Shown: piece by piece, positions 17,722-26,853 of the stretch | How the letters are laid out: every line of letters begins with the position of its first letter | Numbering within the stretch: the first letter of the stretch is position 1 | Origin: a virus | IMG/VR virus record: IMGVR_UViG_3300050821_000756 | Coordinates: 1-48,007 of that record | Reading direction: 5' to 3' (one strand) | Length of the DNA stretch: 48,007 nucleotides | Notes under the pieces: generated by a model | Told to the model about the DNA's origin: nothing | The model's database searches: none | Seen by the model: only the letters and a program-made list of their open reading frames with translations | Program-made: the position numbers and the translations under genes

Positions 17722-18090
17722 ATGAATAATAGAGCCTTTCGCTTCGGTCCGATCGCATTAACTAATACTTTAACTACCAATCTGTTAAATCCAGCTACTC
17801 TTACGGGTGGAGTTAACTCTGGCTCAAGTCCTACGTATATCATATTGAGAAGAATTACAATAGTGAATAAGACAACTTCAGCGGCAACATTCTCTCTTTG
17901 GCTTGGTGCTACAGGTGGCAATGCTGCTGGAACTGAAGTTATTGGTCAAGGATTATCTATTCCAGCAAATAGTTTCTTTCCTTGGAGTGGATATTTAAGG
18001 CTAGATTCTACTGACTTTTTAGTTGGTGGTGCTTCTGTGAATACTGCTCTCACAATTGAAGGCGAGGGAGAGATTGGAGTAAGTGGATAA
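17722..18090 (+). CDS. Small beta-rich structural protein
   Basis: A 122-residue protein with alternating hydrophobic strands (YIILRRITIVNKTTSAATFS) and an acidic C-terminal end. The composition matches small jelly-roll-type proteins common in phage tail and decoration modules. Starts directly after the upstream stop; its own stop overlaps the next ATG (TAATG at 18088-18092). Function unknown. Confidence 0.65.
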   Translation: MNNRAFRFGPIALTNTLTTNLLNPATLTGGVNSGSSPTYIILRRITIVNKTTSAATFSLWLGATGGNAAGTEVIGQGLSIPANSFFPWSGYLRLDSTDFLVGGASVNTALTIEGEGEIGVSG

Positions 18091-18947
18091 TGCCTGGCAT
18101 TGGAGGAAATTTCAGCCCGCAACAAAATAATCTCCCTATTTCTTCATTTGGTGCTCCTAGTAACTTTGCGGCTGGTGCTAGTCAACAGGCGAGTGACTAT
18201 GATACGATAATGAAGCAGTATGGTGATTTTGTAAGAAATGCTTTACAAAATCCTGTAACTTCAACTAATGTTGGAACGACTAATGTCACCCCACAAACTG
18301 CAAACTATTCCCAATCTCCAGATGTTACTGCATCATTAGCTGGTTTAAAAGACCTGTCTGCTACAGGTGGATATACACCTCAAGGAATTGCTGATATTCG
18401 AGCACGAGACATTGCTCCTACACGTGGCATTTATGCTCAAGGACAGCAAGAATTACAGCGTAATAGAGCTTTGAGCGGTGGATATTCACCAAATTTCGAT
18501 GCTACACAGGCTTCAATGGCTCGTGATGAATCAAATCAGATTGCTGGAATAGATACTGCTGCTAATGCTGGAATTGCACAGAACGTTGCGGCAAATCGTT
18601 TAGCAGCCGCAAGCCCATATGCTGCGGCTAGTTCAACTGCTAATGCTGCACAAACACAAAATAATGAGTTTAATGCGAATGCAGTTAATGCAACTAATGA
18701 AGCTAATGCAGGAAGAAGTTTACAAGCGGGAACAGGAAATGCAGATAGAAATCTAACAGCACAATTTCAGAATAGAGGAAATATTCTACAAGGTATTCAA
18801 GGACAAACGAATCTTTATGGCACAACTCCAGCATTGACTAACACGTTTGGAAATCAAGTGATGCAGGCTGGACAACTTGGTCAGGGACAACAGAATATAG
18901 ATCAGAATAAGAATAATGCTATATACAGAATGGGAGGTGTAATGTGA
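18090..18947 (+). CDS. Ala/Gln/Asn-rich internal virion (ejection-type) protein
   Basis: A 285-residue protein rich in Ala, Asn and Gln with little hydrophobic core; the last 130 residues form a long helical stretch with TANAAQTQNNEF and QNRGNILQGIQGQTN segments. Such low-complexity helical proteins next to very large virion proteins are typical of DNA-ejection proteins that pass through the tail (P22 gp7-like by character, not by proven homology). Its stop overlaps the next gene start by 4 bases. Confidence 0.6.
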   Translation: MPGIGGNFSPQQNNLPISSFGAPSNFAAGASQQASDYDTIMKQYGDFVRNALQNPVTSTNVGTTNVTPQTANYSQSPDVTASLAGLKDLSATGGYTPQGIADIRARDIAPTRGIYAQGQQELQRNRALSGGYSPNFDATQASMARDESNQIAGIDTAANAGIAQNVAANRLAAASPYAAASSTANAAQTQNNEFNANAVNATNEANAGRSLQAGTGNADRNLTAQFQNRGNILQGIQGQTNLYGTTPALTNTFGNQVMQAGQLGQGQQNIDQNKNNAIYRMGGVM

Positions 18948-19756
18948 CATTCATGTCTAATTTAGCTTCTAATCCTTCTGGTTCTATTTCAGGTCAACCA
19001 GGACCAGATAACACTGATGCACTTGGAATTGTTAATCAATTAAAAGATAGAGAGATGAGAGATTTTCAGAATAAAGCTAATTTCATGAGTGAGTTAAGTC
19101 TGAAACAAGATAGACAGAGAATGCTGTTCGATCCCAATAATCCTAATCAGGATATAATGGGAACTAGAACATTAAATGGCATGACTGCTGCAATGCAGAA
19201 ACCTCAGCAGAGTTCTGGAATCACTCCTGGTTCTCAATCTGGACAGATGAATCCGCAACAAACTGCTGAAATGAGCATGAGACAGCAGGGAATGGATTTA
19301 GATAAAGCAAAGTTAGCACAAGCTGGAAAGATGGGCGAAGAACGCATTGCTAATCAAACTGCTCAAGAGAAGTTGAATCAACAGAAGAGTGACCAGATTC
19401 ATCAGCAAAAACAGGATGAATTGAATGCTAAGATTACAGAGGCTAATGGCAAATTATCTCAAGCTCAAGCTGCATTAGCCGCTAAGGGTGTTACTGCTGA
19501 ACAGCAATTACAATCTCATAAAGACCTAGCCGCAGCGATGGAAGAAAGACATAAATTAGAATTGGCTCAGAAGGATCATGAATTCCAGAAGACTTCTGAT
19601 CAGCATCAGCAGACTATTGATAATTTGACTAAACAACTAGAACAGAAAAAAGCTCCTAAAACTACTACAACTAGTGTAAATCCAGAAGGAACTCAAAGAA
19701 CTACTACAACGCAACAAGGTGGCGATGATGAGAATGATCCTCTAGGGATTAGATGA
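18944..19756 (+). CDS. Coiled-coil internal virion (ejection-type) protein
   Basis: A 270-residue protein starting at GTG 18944 inside the upstream stop. Residues about 120-235 are a long Gln/Lys/Ala/Glu-rich coiled coil. The C-terminus is Thr-rich and acidic (TTTTSVNPEGTQRTTTTQQG). Lies between another ejection-type protein and the deoxyhypusine-synthase-like gene, to which it is coupled by an ATGA overlap. Likely an internal or ejected particle component. Identity is by character only. Confidence 0.6.
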   Translation: MTFMSNLASNPSGSISGQPGPDNTDALGIVNQLKDREMRDFQNKANFMSELSLKQDRQRMLFDPNNPNQDIMGTRTLNGMTAAMQKPQQSSGITPGSQSGQMNPQQTAEMSMRQQGMDLDKAKLAQAGKMGEERIANQTAQEKLNQQKSDQIHQQKQDELNAKITEANGKLSQAQAALAAKGVTAEQQLQSHKDLAAAMEERHKLELAQKDHEFQKTSDQHQQTIDNLTKQLEQKKAPKTTTTSVNPEGTQRTTTTQQGGDDENDPLGIR

Positions 19757-20751
19757 TGCTTCCGAGAGAAATGAAACAACCAATAGAAGTTGAATTAAAA
19801 GGCCCTACAGCTAAGTTTGTCCGAGAGAACTATCATCATTATAGTGCTCAAACGCTGAAGAATGCTACATTCGCATATAAGCATCTGCTTGATAGTGGTG
19901 GTAAGATGTTCGTGTCTCTAGCCGGAGCCATGTCCACCGGCCGCATTGGAATTTCATTAGCTAAAATGATTAGAAAAAACTATGTTTCCGGCTTGAGTGT
20001 AACTGGTGCTAATCTGGAAGAAGATGTTTTTAACCTAGTCGCACATGATACGTATTTACAGATTCCAGATTATAAAGATCTAACTAAAGAACAAGAGGAG
20101 AAGCTGGCTAAGAAGAAATTTAATCGAGTCACAGATGCAGCGATTCCGGCTACTGCAATGAGAGAAGTCGAGGATCTTATTATTCAACGATGGAAAGATT
20201 CTTCTGATAAAAAGTTCCCGCACGAGTTTCTTTGTGAGATATTACTTGATGGAGCATTAGAGAAATACTATCAAGTTGATTCATCCGAGTCATGGCTGCT
20301 TGCGGCTGCTGAGATGAAAATACCGATTGTAACACCTGGATGGGAAGATAGCACTTTGGGCAATGTGTTTACGGCTTTAGTTAGAGATATGGAAGTTGAA
20401 TCCTCAATCATTAAGAGCGGTATTGAAGCGATGAATTATCTCGCAGACTGGTATTTGAAGGAAAAAGCAGAAAAAGGCTTCTTTCAAATCGGCGGCGGAA
20501 TTGCTGGTGACTTCGCAATATGCGTAGTTCCATTTCTTCGACAAGATTGTCATATGGGAGAGAAAGTCAAGCACTGGGCTTATTTCGCACAATGCACTAA
20601 TGCTATCGTTGAAGAAGGTGGATATTCTGGTGCTGAACCGAATGAGAAGATAACGTGGGATAAAATCTCGAAGAAAACGCCTTCATTTGTTGTTAAAGGT
20701 GATGCGTCGATTACCGTCCCATTAATCTTCAATCAGATTCTCGGTGAATAA
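19753..20751 (+). CDS. Deoxyhypusine-synthase-like protein
   Basis: A 332-residue protein of the deoxyhypusine synthase family (NAD-dependent transfer of the aminobutyl group of spermidine to lysine, or to another amine in bacterial relatives). Visible motifs are the NAD-binding AGAMSTG (57-63) and TGANLEED (84-91), PIVTPGWEDSTLGN (191-204), GGGIAGDF (247-254), and YSGAEPNEKITWDK (291-304), where Lys304 occupies the place of the catalytic lysine (WGK in eukaryotic enzymes). The GGGIAGDF version, lacking the KHH histidines, is that of bacterial DHS-like proteins. Length is nearly full. It overlaps both neighbours (4 and 1 bases) and so is a co-translated late gene. Substrate is unknown. Confidence 0.85.
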   Translation: MMLPREMKQPIEVELKGPTAKFVRENYHHYSAQTLKNATFAYKHLLDSGGKMFVSLAGAMSTGRIGISLAKMIRKNYVSGLSVTGANLEEDVFNLVAHDTYLQIPDYKDLTKEQEEKLAKKKFNRVTDAAIPATAMREVEDLIIQRWKDSSDKKFPHEFLCEILLDGALEKYYQVDSSESWLLAAAEMKIPIVTPGWEDSTLGNVFTALVRDMEVESSIIKSGIEAMNYLADWYLKEKAEKGFFQIGGGIAGDFAICVVPFLRQDCHMGEKVKHWAYFAQCTNAIVEEGGYSGAEPNEKITWDKISKKTPSFVVKGDASITVPLIFNQILGE

Positions 20752-23700
20752 TGGCTTATCCATTCAGACAACCACAGAATACAGAAGATCAGCCGGAACC
20801 TGCTCCGCAGGAAGAAGAAAAGCCTAGACTGGCGACATTAATAAGAAAGAAACATCCTGGCATCTATGATGATTTGAAGGATGATGAATTAGAGAAAGCT
20901 GTAATAGCTAAACATCCGCAATATAAAGATTTAATGCCTCCTGCGCAGCCAGAAGGTTTATTCAATAAAACTGTTGAAGCATTAAAACCAGCAAAGTCTA
21001 TCAAGGCTTCTAATACTGTATTTGCTGGAAAACAGTCTAGTGAGGCTAAACCAGGTCCAGATTTAGAAAAAAGACAAGACACTAATGCAGTAGGATTTGA
21101 TCAGGATAAATGGACTAATATTGCATCTAAGTTTCCTGAATCGTGGCATGGCATTCCTATTCGACAGCCAGCAGCATTTCTTGGAAGTTTAGCTGGAACG
21201 GCATTAGAAACTATATCAGCACCAGAGAACATTGCTGCAATGGGAGCCGGAGCCTTAAAAGGCGGAGCTTCTAAAGCATTAGATGAACTTCCAATTAGAC
21301 AGGGAAGAGAAATTCCTTATAGAATGGAACCTCCTACAGTTAAAGACATAAATCTGCCAGCAGCAAAGAAAGTTGAAGAAGAAGTTAAGCCTTCTGAAGC
21401 TGTAAAGCCAGCAAAGCCGAATCCATTTGAGAAAGCTAGACAAGCTAAGATTGCTGCTCTTCAGAAAGAAGTTATTGGAGAGAAGCCAACAGAACCTTCC
21501 ATTAAACAATCACAATCTCCATCTCCTGATATGGTTTCTGTTGGTGGAGAAAAAGATTATAATGCTTCACAAATTCAACCCCAAGCTACGGCTGAATTAG
21601 GAAAGCCTCGATATTCAGCAGAGGATCTTGCTATTGCGAAGAAAGAATCTGATAGATTAATAGCTAATCCTCCTTCTAGAGCTGGTGCATCCTTGCCTAG
21701 AGGTGGCGGAGAAATTCCTAAGACTGCTGATGAATTAGACATTGAGAAATCTAATAAACAATTTGCTGAATCTCCAGATTCTTCGATTGAGGATTCAAGA
21801 ACTCCTGGTGATTATCAACTAAATGACGCATCTAAGGCTTCTCCCGAGAGTCTGAAGAATCTTAATGAGTTTATGGATTCTGCTCTTCCGAAAGGTGAGC
21901 AAAGTGTTGAAGATATTAGGAATTCATTAAATGCTGATGAGTCAATAAGACAGCCTCGACATTTTCCTGGTGATGAGGCTATTGATATTAGTAACACTGA
22001 AGAACCCTCTGTGAGACAGACAGAACAACCCCTAGCGAAATTCAGCCATAACAATCCAGAACTAGGCGGACGACAATATGATGTTGGTGAAGGTTCTACA
22101 GTCGGAGAGAAAGAAGCCTTAAAGAGAGGATATAAACTTCCTGATTCTCCAACTGTTGAAGAAGCTGCTGCACAACAATCTAAAATACCTGCTGGTAAAG
22201 CAGCGGCTATTGCTAGACAGAAAGCTTTGGCGGATAAAGCTGCTGCTAAGGCAGCAGAGCCGCAAGCTGCTACAGCAGTTCAAGACATTCCTGAATTAAG
22301 AGCACATGATGTAAAAGCATCAATGGCTGAAAGAGCGACGAGTAGAATTCAAGATGCGCGAGAAGCTGCTAAAGCTAGAATTAAGAGCAGAAGTGGAAGA
22401 CTTCTTTCTGGAATACCAGCAGATGACTTAGCTGATTATGCTATTATTGGGGCATCTCATATAGCTGAGGGTGCTATCAAATTCGCAGACTTTTCTGCTA
22501 GAATGATTAAAGATTTTGGTGATGAAATCAAGCCGCACTTGCAGAAGATTTTTGGAGCTGCTCAAGAACAACATACCACAAATTCAGTCAAAGAACTGTT
22601 AAATTCATTAGTTGAATCTAAAGGAATGAATGCAGAACAACAAGAACTTTATAAGACTCAGAGAGCAGAAAGATTCAAGAACTTTGAGAGTGCGGGCGGA
22701 GAAGGAGTAGACTGGGCAAAGAAAGCAATGTCAACTCTAAAGGGTGAATATGAGAAAGTTAATCCAGGTGAAGGATTGGGATTAACACCTCATGAATCAA
22801 ATGCACTGTTTAGCACAGTGAAACAGGCCCAGATTTCAACTCCAGAAAAGGCTCGTGGAATAGCAACATTATTCAAATTGATGAATGGTGATTCAAACTT
22901 ACAGACTAATGAGATTGATCTTCTGGATAAGATATTTGCTAAACATTTTGGACCAGTAAGCGGCCCAGGAGCCGCAATGCCATATGATATTAAATCAGGT
23001 GGAAAGCCTATAACTTTCAGTGAAGCAGTTTCAAAGAAGCCTGATGATTTCTTAACAAAGCTTGCGAATTTCTCTACAAAAGCCACACGTTCAGTTTTGG
23101 GATTTCACGTCCCCGGAACGGCAATCTCATTTCATGGGTTTAATGAAGCTATTAGAAATACAGTATTCGGACCAGACTTTAATCCATTCAAAGCGGCTGG
23201 ACGCTTCGGACAAGCAGCATATTATTTAGCTAGACCACAGAAAGCGGCAGAATTTCTCGAAACTAATGCTGAGAGCTTGGCTAAAGCGATAGAAGAAGGA
23301 GGATTGAAAGCTCATACTGGTGATATTGGACAATCCTCGATGTTTAAAGGTGATAACATTCTTACGAAAGGAATTAATGCTTTAACTAATCCTAAGCCAT
23401 TATTCGGGCAGGTCATTCCGGCTCTCAAGCTCAAGGCTTATAATGGTTTATTGGAAAGCCTCGAAAAGACTGGAATGGAACATGGCAAAGCGGCTAAGAC
23501 GGCTGGATATGCTACGAATAATATTTTTGGTGGATTAAACTTACATGAATTGCAACGTTCTCAGAATACTCAAAAGCTCTTCCGGGCAGCCGCGTTAGCC
23601 CCTGATTGGCTTGAATCCAACATAAGGCTCGGAAAAGGCATGTTTGATGCTATTAAAAATCCTAAAGCTCCAGAAGCTAAAGTTTATCTTGCTGGAATGG

Positions 23701-24251
23701 CTAACTTTCTAGGAAGCTACGTAGCATTGAACGTTCTGAATGCCGTTAATAATAACGGTAGGTTTTCATTTCAGAACGAAGTCGGGCATGAATTCGATAT
23801 TGCTACTGGAAAAGACTCTGCCGGCCGCACAAGATATTTTAGTCCATACGGGACGGCTATGGATATGTTTAGAATTCCATTAGAAATTGCTCATGCTGCT
23901 GTTGAAGGAAATACCGGCAAGGCGTTTAGTGATATGCGGAGCAGAGCTTCTGAACCATTACAGTTTATGACTGATATGATGACTAATACAGACTACGCTG
24001 GCCGCTCTCTATATGATAAGACTAAATATGGTAAACATATTCCAGCATTGACTCAAGGTGCTAACGTCGCTGGTGATGCTGCTAGTCATTTTCTTCCTAT
24101 TGGCGTAGAATCTGGAATTAATCTATCTCAGGGTAAAATCAGTCCGGAACAATTTGCTTCACAAGTTTTACAGGCTCCGATGAAATATAAGACACCTGAA
24201 AGACCACAGGGTTCATTGCGGCTGAGAAACATGCGAAGTCTTAAACCTTAA
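20751..24251 (+). CDS. Very large internal virion / DNA-ejection protein
   Basis: A 1166-residue protein, the largest here. The N-terminus has a HPGIYDDLKDDELEKAVIAK segment of the kind found at the start of large phage virion proteins. The next 500 residues are low-complexity Pro/Lys/Ser/Ala. The C-terminal half (from about 650) is helical with Ala/Gly-rich and amphipathic segments (GMANFLGSYVALNVLNAVNN). No lytic transglycosylase motif was found. By place and size it is the main ejection or internal core protein. Its stop overlaps the stop of the converging early operon. It contains two NPF segments (KPNPFEKARQ, DFNPFKAAGR). Confidence 0.7.
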   Translation: MAYPFRQPQNTEDQPEPAPQEEEKPRLATLIRKKHPGIYDDLKDDELEKAVIAKHPQYKDLMPPAQPEGLFNKTVEALKPAKSIKASNTVFAGKQSSEAKPGPDLEKRQDTNAVGFDQDKWTNIASKFPESWHGIPIRQPAAFLGSLAGTALETISAPENIAAMGAGALKGGASKALDELPIRQGREIPYRMEPPTVKDINLPAAKKVEEEVKPSEAVKPAKPNPFEKARQAKIAALQKEVIGEKPTEPSIKQSQSPSPDMVSVGGEKDYNASQIQPQATAELGKPRYSAEDLAIAKKESDRLIANPPSRAGASLPRGGGEIPKTADELDIEKSNKQFAESPDSSIEDSRTPGDYQLNDASKASPESLKNLNEFMDSALPKGEQSVEDIRNSLNADESIRQPRHFPGDEAIDISNTEEPSVRQTEQPLAKFSHNNPELGGRQYDVGEGSTVGEKEALKRGYKLPDSPTVEEAAAQQSKIPAGKAAAIARQKALADKAAAKAAEPQAATAVQDIPELRAHDVKASMAERATSRIQDAREAAKARIKSRSGRLLSGIPADDLADYAIIGASHIAEGAIKFADFSARMIKDFGDEIKPHLQKIFGAAQEQHTTNSVKELLNSLVESKGMNAEQQELYKTQRAERFKNFESAGGEGVDWAKKAMSTLKGEYEKVNPGEGLGLTPHESNALFSTVKQAQISTPEKARGIATLFKLMNGDSNLQTNEIDLLDKIFAKHFGPVSGPGAAMPYDIKSGGKPITFSEAVSKKPDDFLTKLANFSTKATRSVLGFHVPGTAISFHGFNEAIRNTVFGPDFNPFKAAGRFGQAAYYLARPQKAAEFLETNAESLAKAIEEGGLKAHTGDIGQSSMFKGDNILTKGINALTNPKPLFGQVIPALKLKAYNGLLESLEKTGMEHGKAAKTAGYATNNIFGGLNLHELQRSQNTQKLFRAAALAPDWLESNIRLGKGMFDAIKNPKAPEAKVYLAGMANFLGSYVALNVLNAVNNNGRFSFQNEVGHEFDIATGKDSAGRTRYFSPYGTAMDMFRIPLEIAHAAVEGNTGKAFSDMRSRASEPLQFMTDMMTNTDYAGRSLYDKTKYGKHIPALTQGANVAGDAASHFLPIGVESGINLSQGKISPEQFASQVLQAPMKYKTPERPQGSLRLRNMRSLKP

Positions 24252-24442
24252 TGATGAAACAGCAAAACGGCTGCCATTGCTATTATCCCTGTAATATAGC
24301 CAAGAATCGTCCACCACATTAGCCTCTCCAGATTTTCAATTTTACTCTCTAGTTTTTTAACTCTATTTTCCCATCGGACACCCTCTTGCCATTCGTCTGA
24401 GGACTGTCGGCTGCGGCTGAATTCACTTGGCAACAATGTCAT
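24248..24442 (-). CDS. Coiled coil plus C-terminal membrane anchor (XhlA-like layout)
   Basis: A 64-residue protein: a charged heptad segment (ENRVKKLESKIENLERL, about 25-41) followed by a single hydrophobic span (MWWTILGYITGIIAMAAVLL) and a short HH end. This is the layout of haemolysin XhlA-type and other small holin-associated proteins. It is the last gene of the leftward early operon, and its stop overlaps the stop of the rightward ejection gene. A role in lysis is possible, but expression with the early genes is unusual for that, so a membrane or replication anchor is also possible. Confidence 0.65.
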   Translation of the reverse strand: MTLLPSEFSRSRQSSDEWQEGVRWENRVKKLESKIENLERLMWWTILGYITGIIAMAAVLLFHH

Positions 24443-24576
24443 TTGTGTCCTATCACTTCTTCTAGGGTTTCCATATAAGCCGTAGTTATCTCATCTATTT
24501 GTCGTGTAGTAATCTGATTACCTATTCGTTCAAGAATCTTATTTTTGAACATTCTCAAGAAGTCAACGGTATTCAT
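24439..24576 (-). CDS. 45-residue protein, unknown
   Basis: ATG at 24576 (minus strand); the TGA overlaps the next ATG by four bases (ATGA). Charged, helical (FLRMFKNKILERIGNQITTR). It overlaps the upstream gene end by 14 bases. The coupled start and stop are the only evidence that it is a gene; no family is recognised. Confidence 0.55.
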   Translation of the reverse strand: MNTVDFLRMFKNKILERIGNQITTRQIDEITTAYMETLEEVIGHK

Positions 24577-24745
24577 TCAGAACTCTCAATTCCGCATCAA
24601 CTTCTCGCAAATCCATTGAAGCATCAGCCACAGCATGAAAATCTTCTGCTTCAGTCTTCATCACCATATAATCAATCAATATAGCTCTTCTCTTTAAAAG
24701 AACTGTTTTTCGTCCATTTCTCACAGCCGTTTCCACATCTTTCAT
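24563..24745 (-). CDS. Small helical protein, unknown
   Basis: A 60-residue protein from ATG 24745, which overlaps the TGA of the MazG-like gene (ATGA). A longer frame to 24793 exists but would overlap that gene. It is charged and helical, with an N-terminal basic and a C-terminal acidic half. Function unknown. Confidence 0.6.
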   Translation of the reverse strand: MKDVETAVRNGRKTVLLKRRAILIDYMVMKTEAEDFHAVADASMDLREVDAELRVLNEYR

Positions 24746-25116
24746 CCTGCACTCTCCAGTTTCATGACTTTTGCCAGATTTGGTGGTTTCCATTCTGATC
24801 CCTTTATAGTCTTTCCATATTTATCTAATGCTGTTGATTTAGTCATATTACTTTCGTGAACTTCCCTAAAGACCTCATCAATAGGAATTCCATAACTCAC
24901 ACAAGTTCCAAATACTACGTATAGAAGATCGGCTAAAGAGTCTGCAATTTCCAATCTTATTTCTGCATCTTTAAATTCTTCAAATTCCTCAGCAATTAAT
25001 CTTTGTCGCAGAGCATGAACTATAGGTGGAACAGTATCATGTCTTTCTGGTTTATCGGCTATGTAATGCCCATATTTCTCATGAAACTCTCTTACCATTC
25101 CTAGATAATCAATCAT
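24742..25116 (-). CDS. MazG-like nucleotide pyrophosphohydrolase
   Basis: A 124-residue all-helical protein with the MazG/phosphoribosyl-ATP pyrophosphohydrolase metal-binding pattern: RLIAEEFEEF (Glu43, Glu44, Glu47) followed by EIADSLADLLYV (Glu56, Asp59, Asp63), then the helix pair FGTCVSYGIP and VFREVHESNMTK. Family members hydrolyse (d)NTPs to (d)NMPs and pyrophosphate, and in phages they may adjust nucleotide pools or alarmone levels. It is coupled by ATGA to both flanking genes in the replication operon. Confidence 0.8.
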   Translation of the reverse strand: MIDYLGMVREFHEKYGHYIADKPERHDTVPPIVHALRQRLIAEEFEEFKDAEIRLEIADSLADLLYVVFGTCVSYGIPIDEVFREVHESNMTKSTALDKYGKTIKGSEWKPPNLAKVMKLESAG

Positions 25117-25277
25117 TCATTCTCCTTCTTTTGTTCATTTTCACGAGCCTTCCTCACTTCAAGTGGCGGACAAGTATAAACTTCATCATAATAGCCACCT
25201 TCATCCGGCAAAAACCATCTTATACGTACTGTATCTCCTTTTTGAGCTTGGATTGTTCGTATTACTTTATCAGTCAT
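25113..25277 (-). CDS. Small acidic/basic protein, unknown
   Basis: A 54-residue protein beginning at ATG 25277 inside the stop of the ATPase gene (ATGA). A longer in-frame start at 25337 would overlap that gene by 64 bases. The strand-rich core (GDTVRIRWFLPDEGGYYDEV) is followed by a Lys/Glu tail. Function unknown. Confidence 0.6.
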   Translation of the reverse strand: MTDKVIRTIQAQKGDTVRIRWFLPDEGGYYDEVYTCPPLEVRKARENEQKKENE

Positions 25278-26515
25278 CTCTTTTTCCGAAATTCGGTAAG
25301 GTTCTCTCTTGGTTCTCCGGCCAAATGGTATAGCCAATCCATGTTACGGCCAACTCCTACACGTTCCCTGCGACACCAAGACATCTCAATCAGCGCATCA
25401 ATAATCCGGTCTAATACTTGCGGCTCGAAGTCACCAAATCCTTTCTGTAATAACTCTCTCCGCAGTATTTGATTTTCTGGTGCTGCGATAAGAATATCCA
25501 TGACTTTGCGAGTTGCAGCCGCTAGGGGGTCTATCCCATTTCCTTCAACCGTTTTCGTATTTGCATAAATTAATCCTGTAACCTTATGTATGGCTTCTGT
25601 CACGTCCGATTCGATAATAATCCCATGATTTTCATATCTGCTCAAACAGAGGCACATTGCCACTTTAAGGCAATGATCAGGGATTCTAGTGATAAAGCCA
25701 GTTTTATCATTATATCTTGTTTCGTTCGCACGCCACTGGCTTCGCCAAGTATTATAAAGTACACGAGCAGATTCTTCAGGGATAAGACGCATTTTATTAG
25801 ATGCTATATTAATCAAATGCGGAACATACTGTGGAATAGCTTTATCACGAAACCAGTCATTGTCAGTATTATCACCTTCTGGATTTAATAAATCTAAATC
25901 TCTGGCTCTTTTCTCTTCATATATCACTAAGTTTCTTCCTATATAACCGCCTTGTATGTTATGTTGTGGAATTGAATTATAGAAATGAGCCGGACTGCTC
26001 CCGAACAAACAACTGAAATAGGGTTCTTTTAGCCGTTCAGCCCCATCACCCTTCAATAAGTTAACCCAAGGTTTATTATGATAGTTTCTATCAAAAAGAT
26101 CAGTTAAAATTTCTAAGGCTTGTGGGTCGCCTATTATTGCTGATGATAATTCACCATTGATTATGGCTGCTCGACTATCTGTTATTATAGCCTTCCCTGG
26201 TGTACTACGCGTAGTTGAAGCCTCTTTTATAATCGCCTGAATACTTGAACGGCCAGCAATAACTCTAGTTACATCTGCTTCTAATAGAAATTGCTTAGCA
26301 AGATTTACTGGATAACCTTTTCCGCGACCGCTATCGCCCAATAGAATGATGTAAACGTTCGGGTAATAAGTTACTTTACCACTAAAAGATTTCAATGTAT
26401 AGGCGTTTGCGGCTACTGAACTTATCGTAAAGAGTAAAGACCAATAAATCCAGCTTTCGGGAGTTTCGACATCGGTGTGATCATTTAGAATATCTTGAAT
26501 CCAGGAGTTGCTCAC
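25274..26515 (-). CDS. DUF3987-like phage ATPase (primase/helicase-associated)
   Basis: A 413-residue protein. The N-terminal part has a P-loop-like LLGDSGRGKG (about residues 58-67; Gly follows the Lys where Ser/Thr is usual), followed by ARAS-like SSIQAIIKEAS and a Walker-B-like IITDSRAAI / NGELSSAI region. This order is seen in DUF3987-type proteins of phage replication modules. The C-terminus includes a winged-helix-like part (ILRRELLQKGFGDFEP). It probably works as a replicative ATPase alongside the polymerase. No separate DnaB or primase gene is visible, so this protein may fill part of that role. Confidence 0.6.
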   Translation of the reverse strand: MSNSWIQDILNDHTDVETPESWIYWSLLFTISSVAANAYTLKSFSGKVTYYPNVYIILLGDSGRGKGYPVNLAKQFLLEADVTRVIAGRSSIQAIIKEASTTRSTPGKAIITDSRAAIINGELSSAIIGDPQALEILTDLFDRNYHNKPWVNLLKGDGAERLKEPYFSCLFGSSPAHFYNSIPQHNIQGGYIGRNLVIYEEKRARDLDLLNPEGDNTDNDWFRDKAIPQYVPHLINIASNKMRLIPEESARVLYNTWRSQWRANETRYNDKTGFITRIPDHCLKVAMCLCLSRYENHGIIIESDVTEAIHKVTGLIYANTKTVEGNGIDPLAAATRKVMDILIAAPENQILRRELLQKGFGDFEPQVLDRIIDALIEMSWCRRERVGVGRNMDWLYHLAGEPRENLTEFRKKR

Positions 26516-26853
26516 AACTTATATGCATCTCGATTAGGAAACCATTCAGGTAAACTATCATGATAATAAACTTCATCATGATCTACGATAGAAAAATAGT
26601 CTGTTATAGTTTTACAAATAATGCAAGCCTTTCCGATCCACGAAAATCCGCCACCATAACTAGTTGCTATTTCAACTATTTGATGTTGATGAGTCTTATC
26701 TTTACAAACTTCCCATATTTGCTTTCTCCATTCAGCTTCCATTTCTTCGTATGTATTAAATAGTTTTGGCAACATGACATCTGCTGTTCCATTATATTCA
26801 CAATAATATATTTCACTATTAGGGAATCTAACGGCTCCAGTTGCATGGCTCAT
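26512..26853 (-). CDS. Unknown early protein
   Basis: A 113-residue protein beginning at ATG 26853, overlapping the upstream stop (TAATG) and ending in an ATGA overlap with the ATPase gene. It has a CIIC pair (GKACIICKTITDYF) and many aromatic residues in a soluble alpha/beta pattern. Function not recognised. Confidence 0.65.
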   Translation of the reverse strand: MSHATGAVRFPNSEIYYCEYNGTADVMLPKLFNTYEEMEAEWRKQIWEVCKDKTHQHQIVEIATSYGGGFSWIGKACIICKTITDYFSIVDHDEVYYHDSLPEWFPNRDAYKL

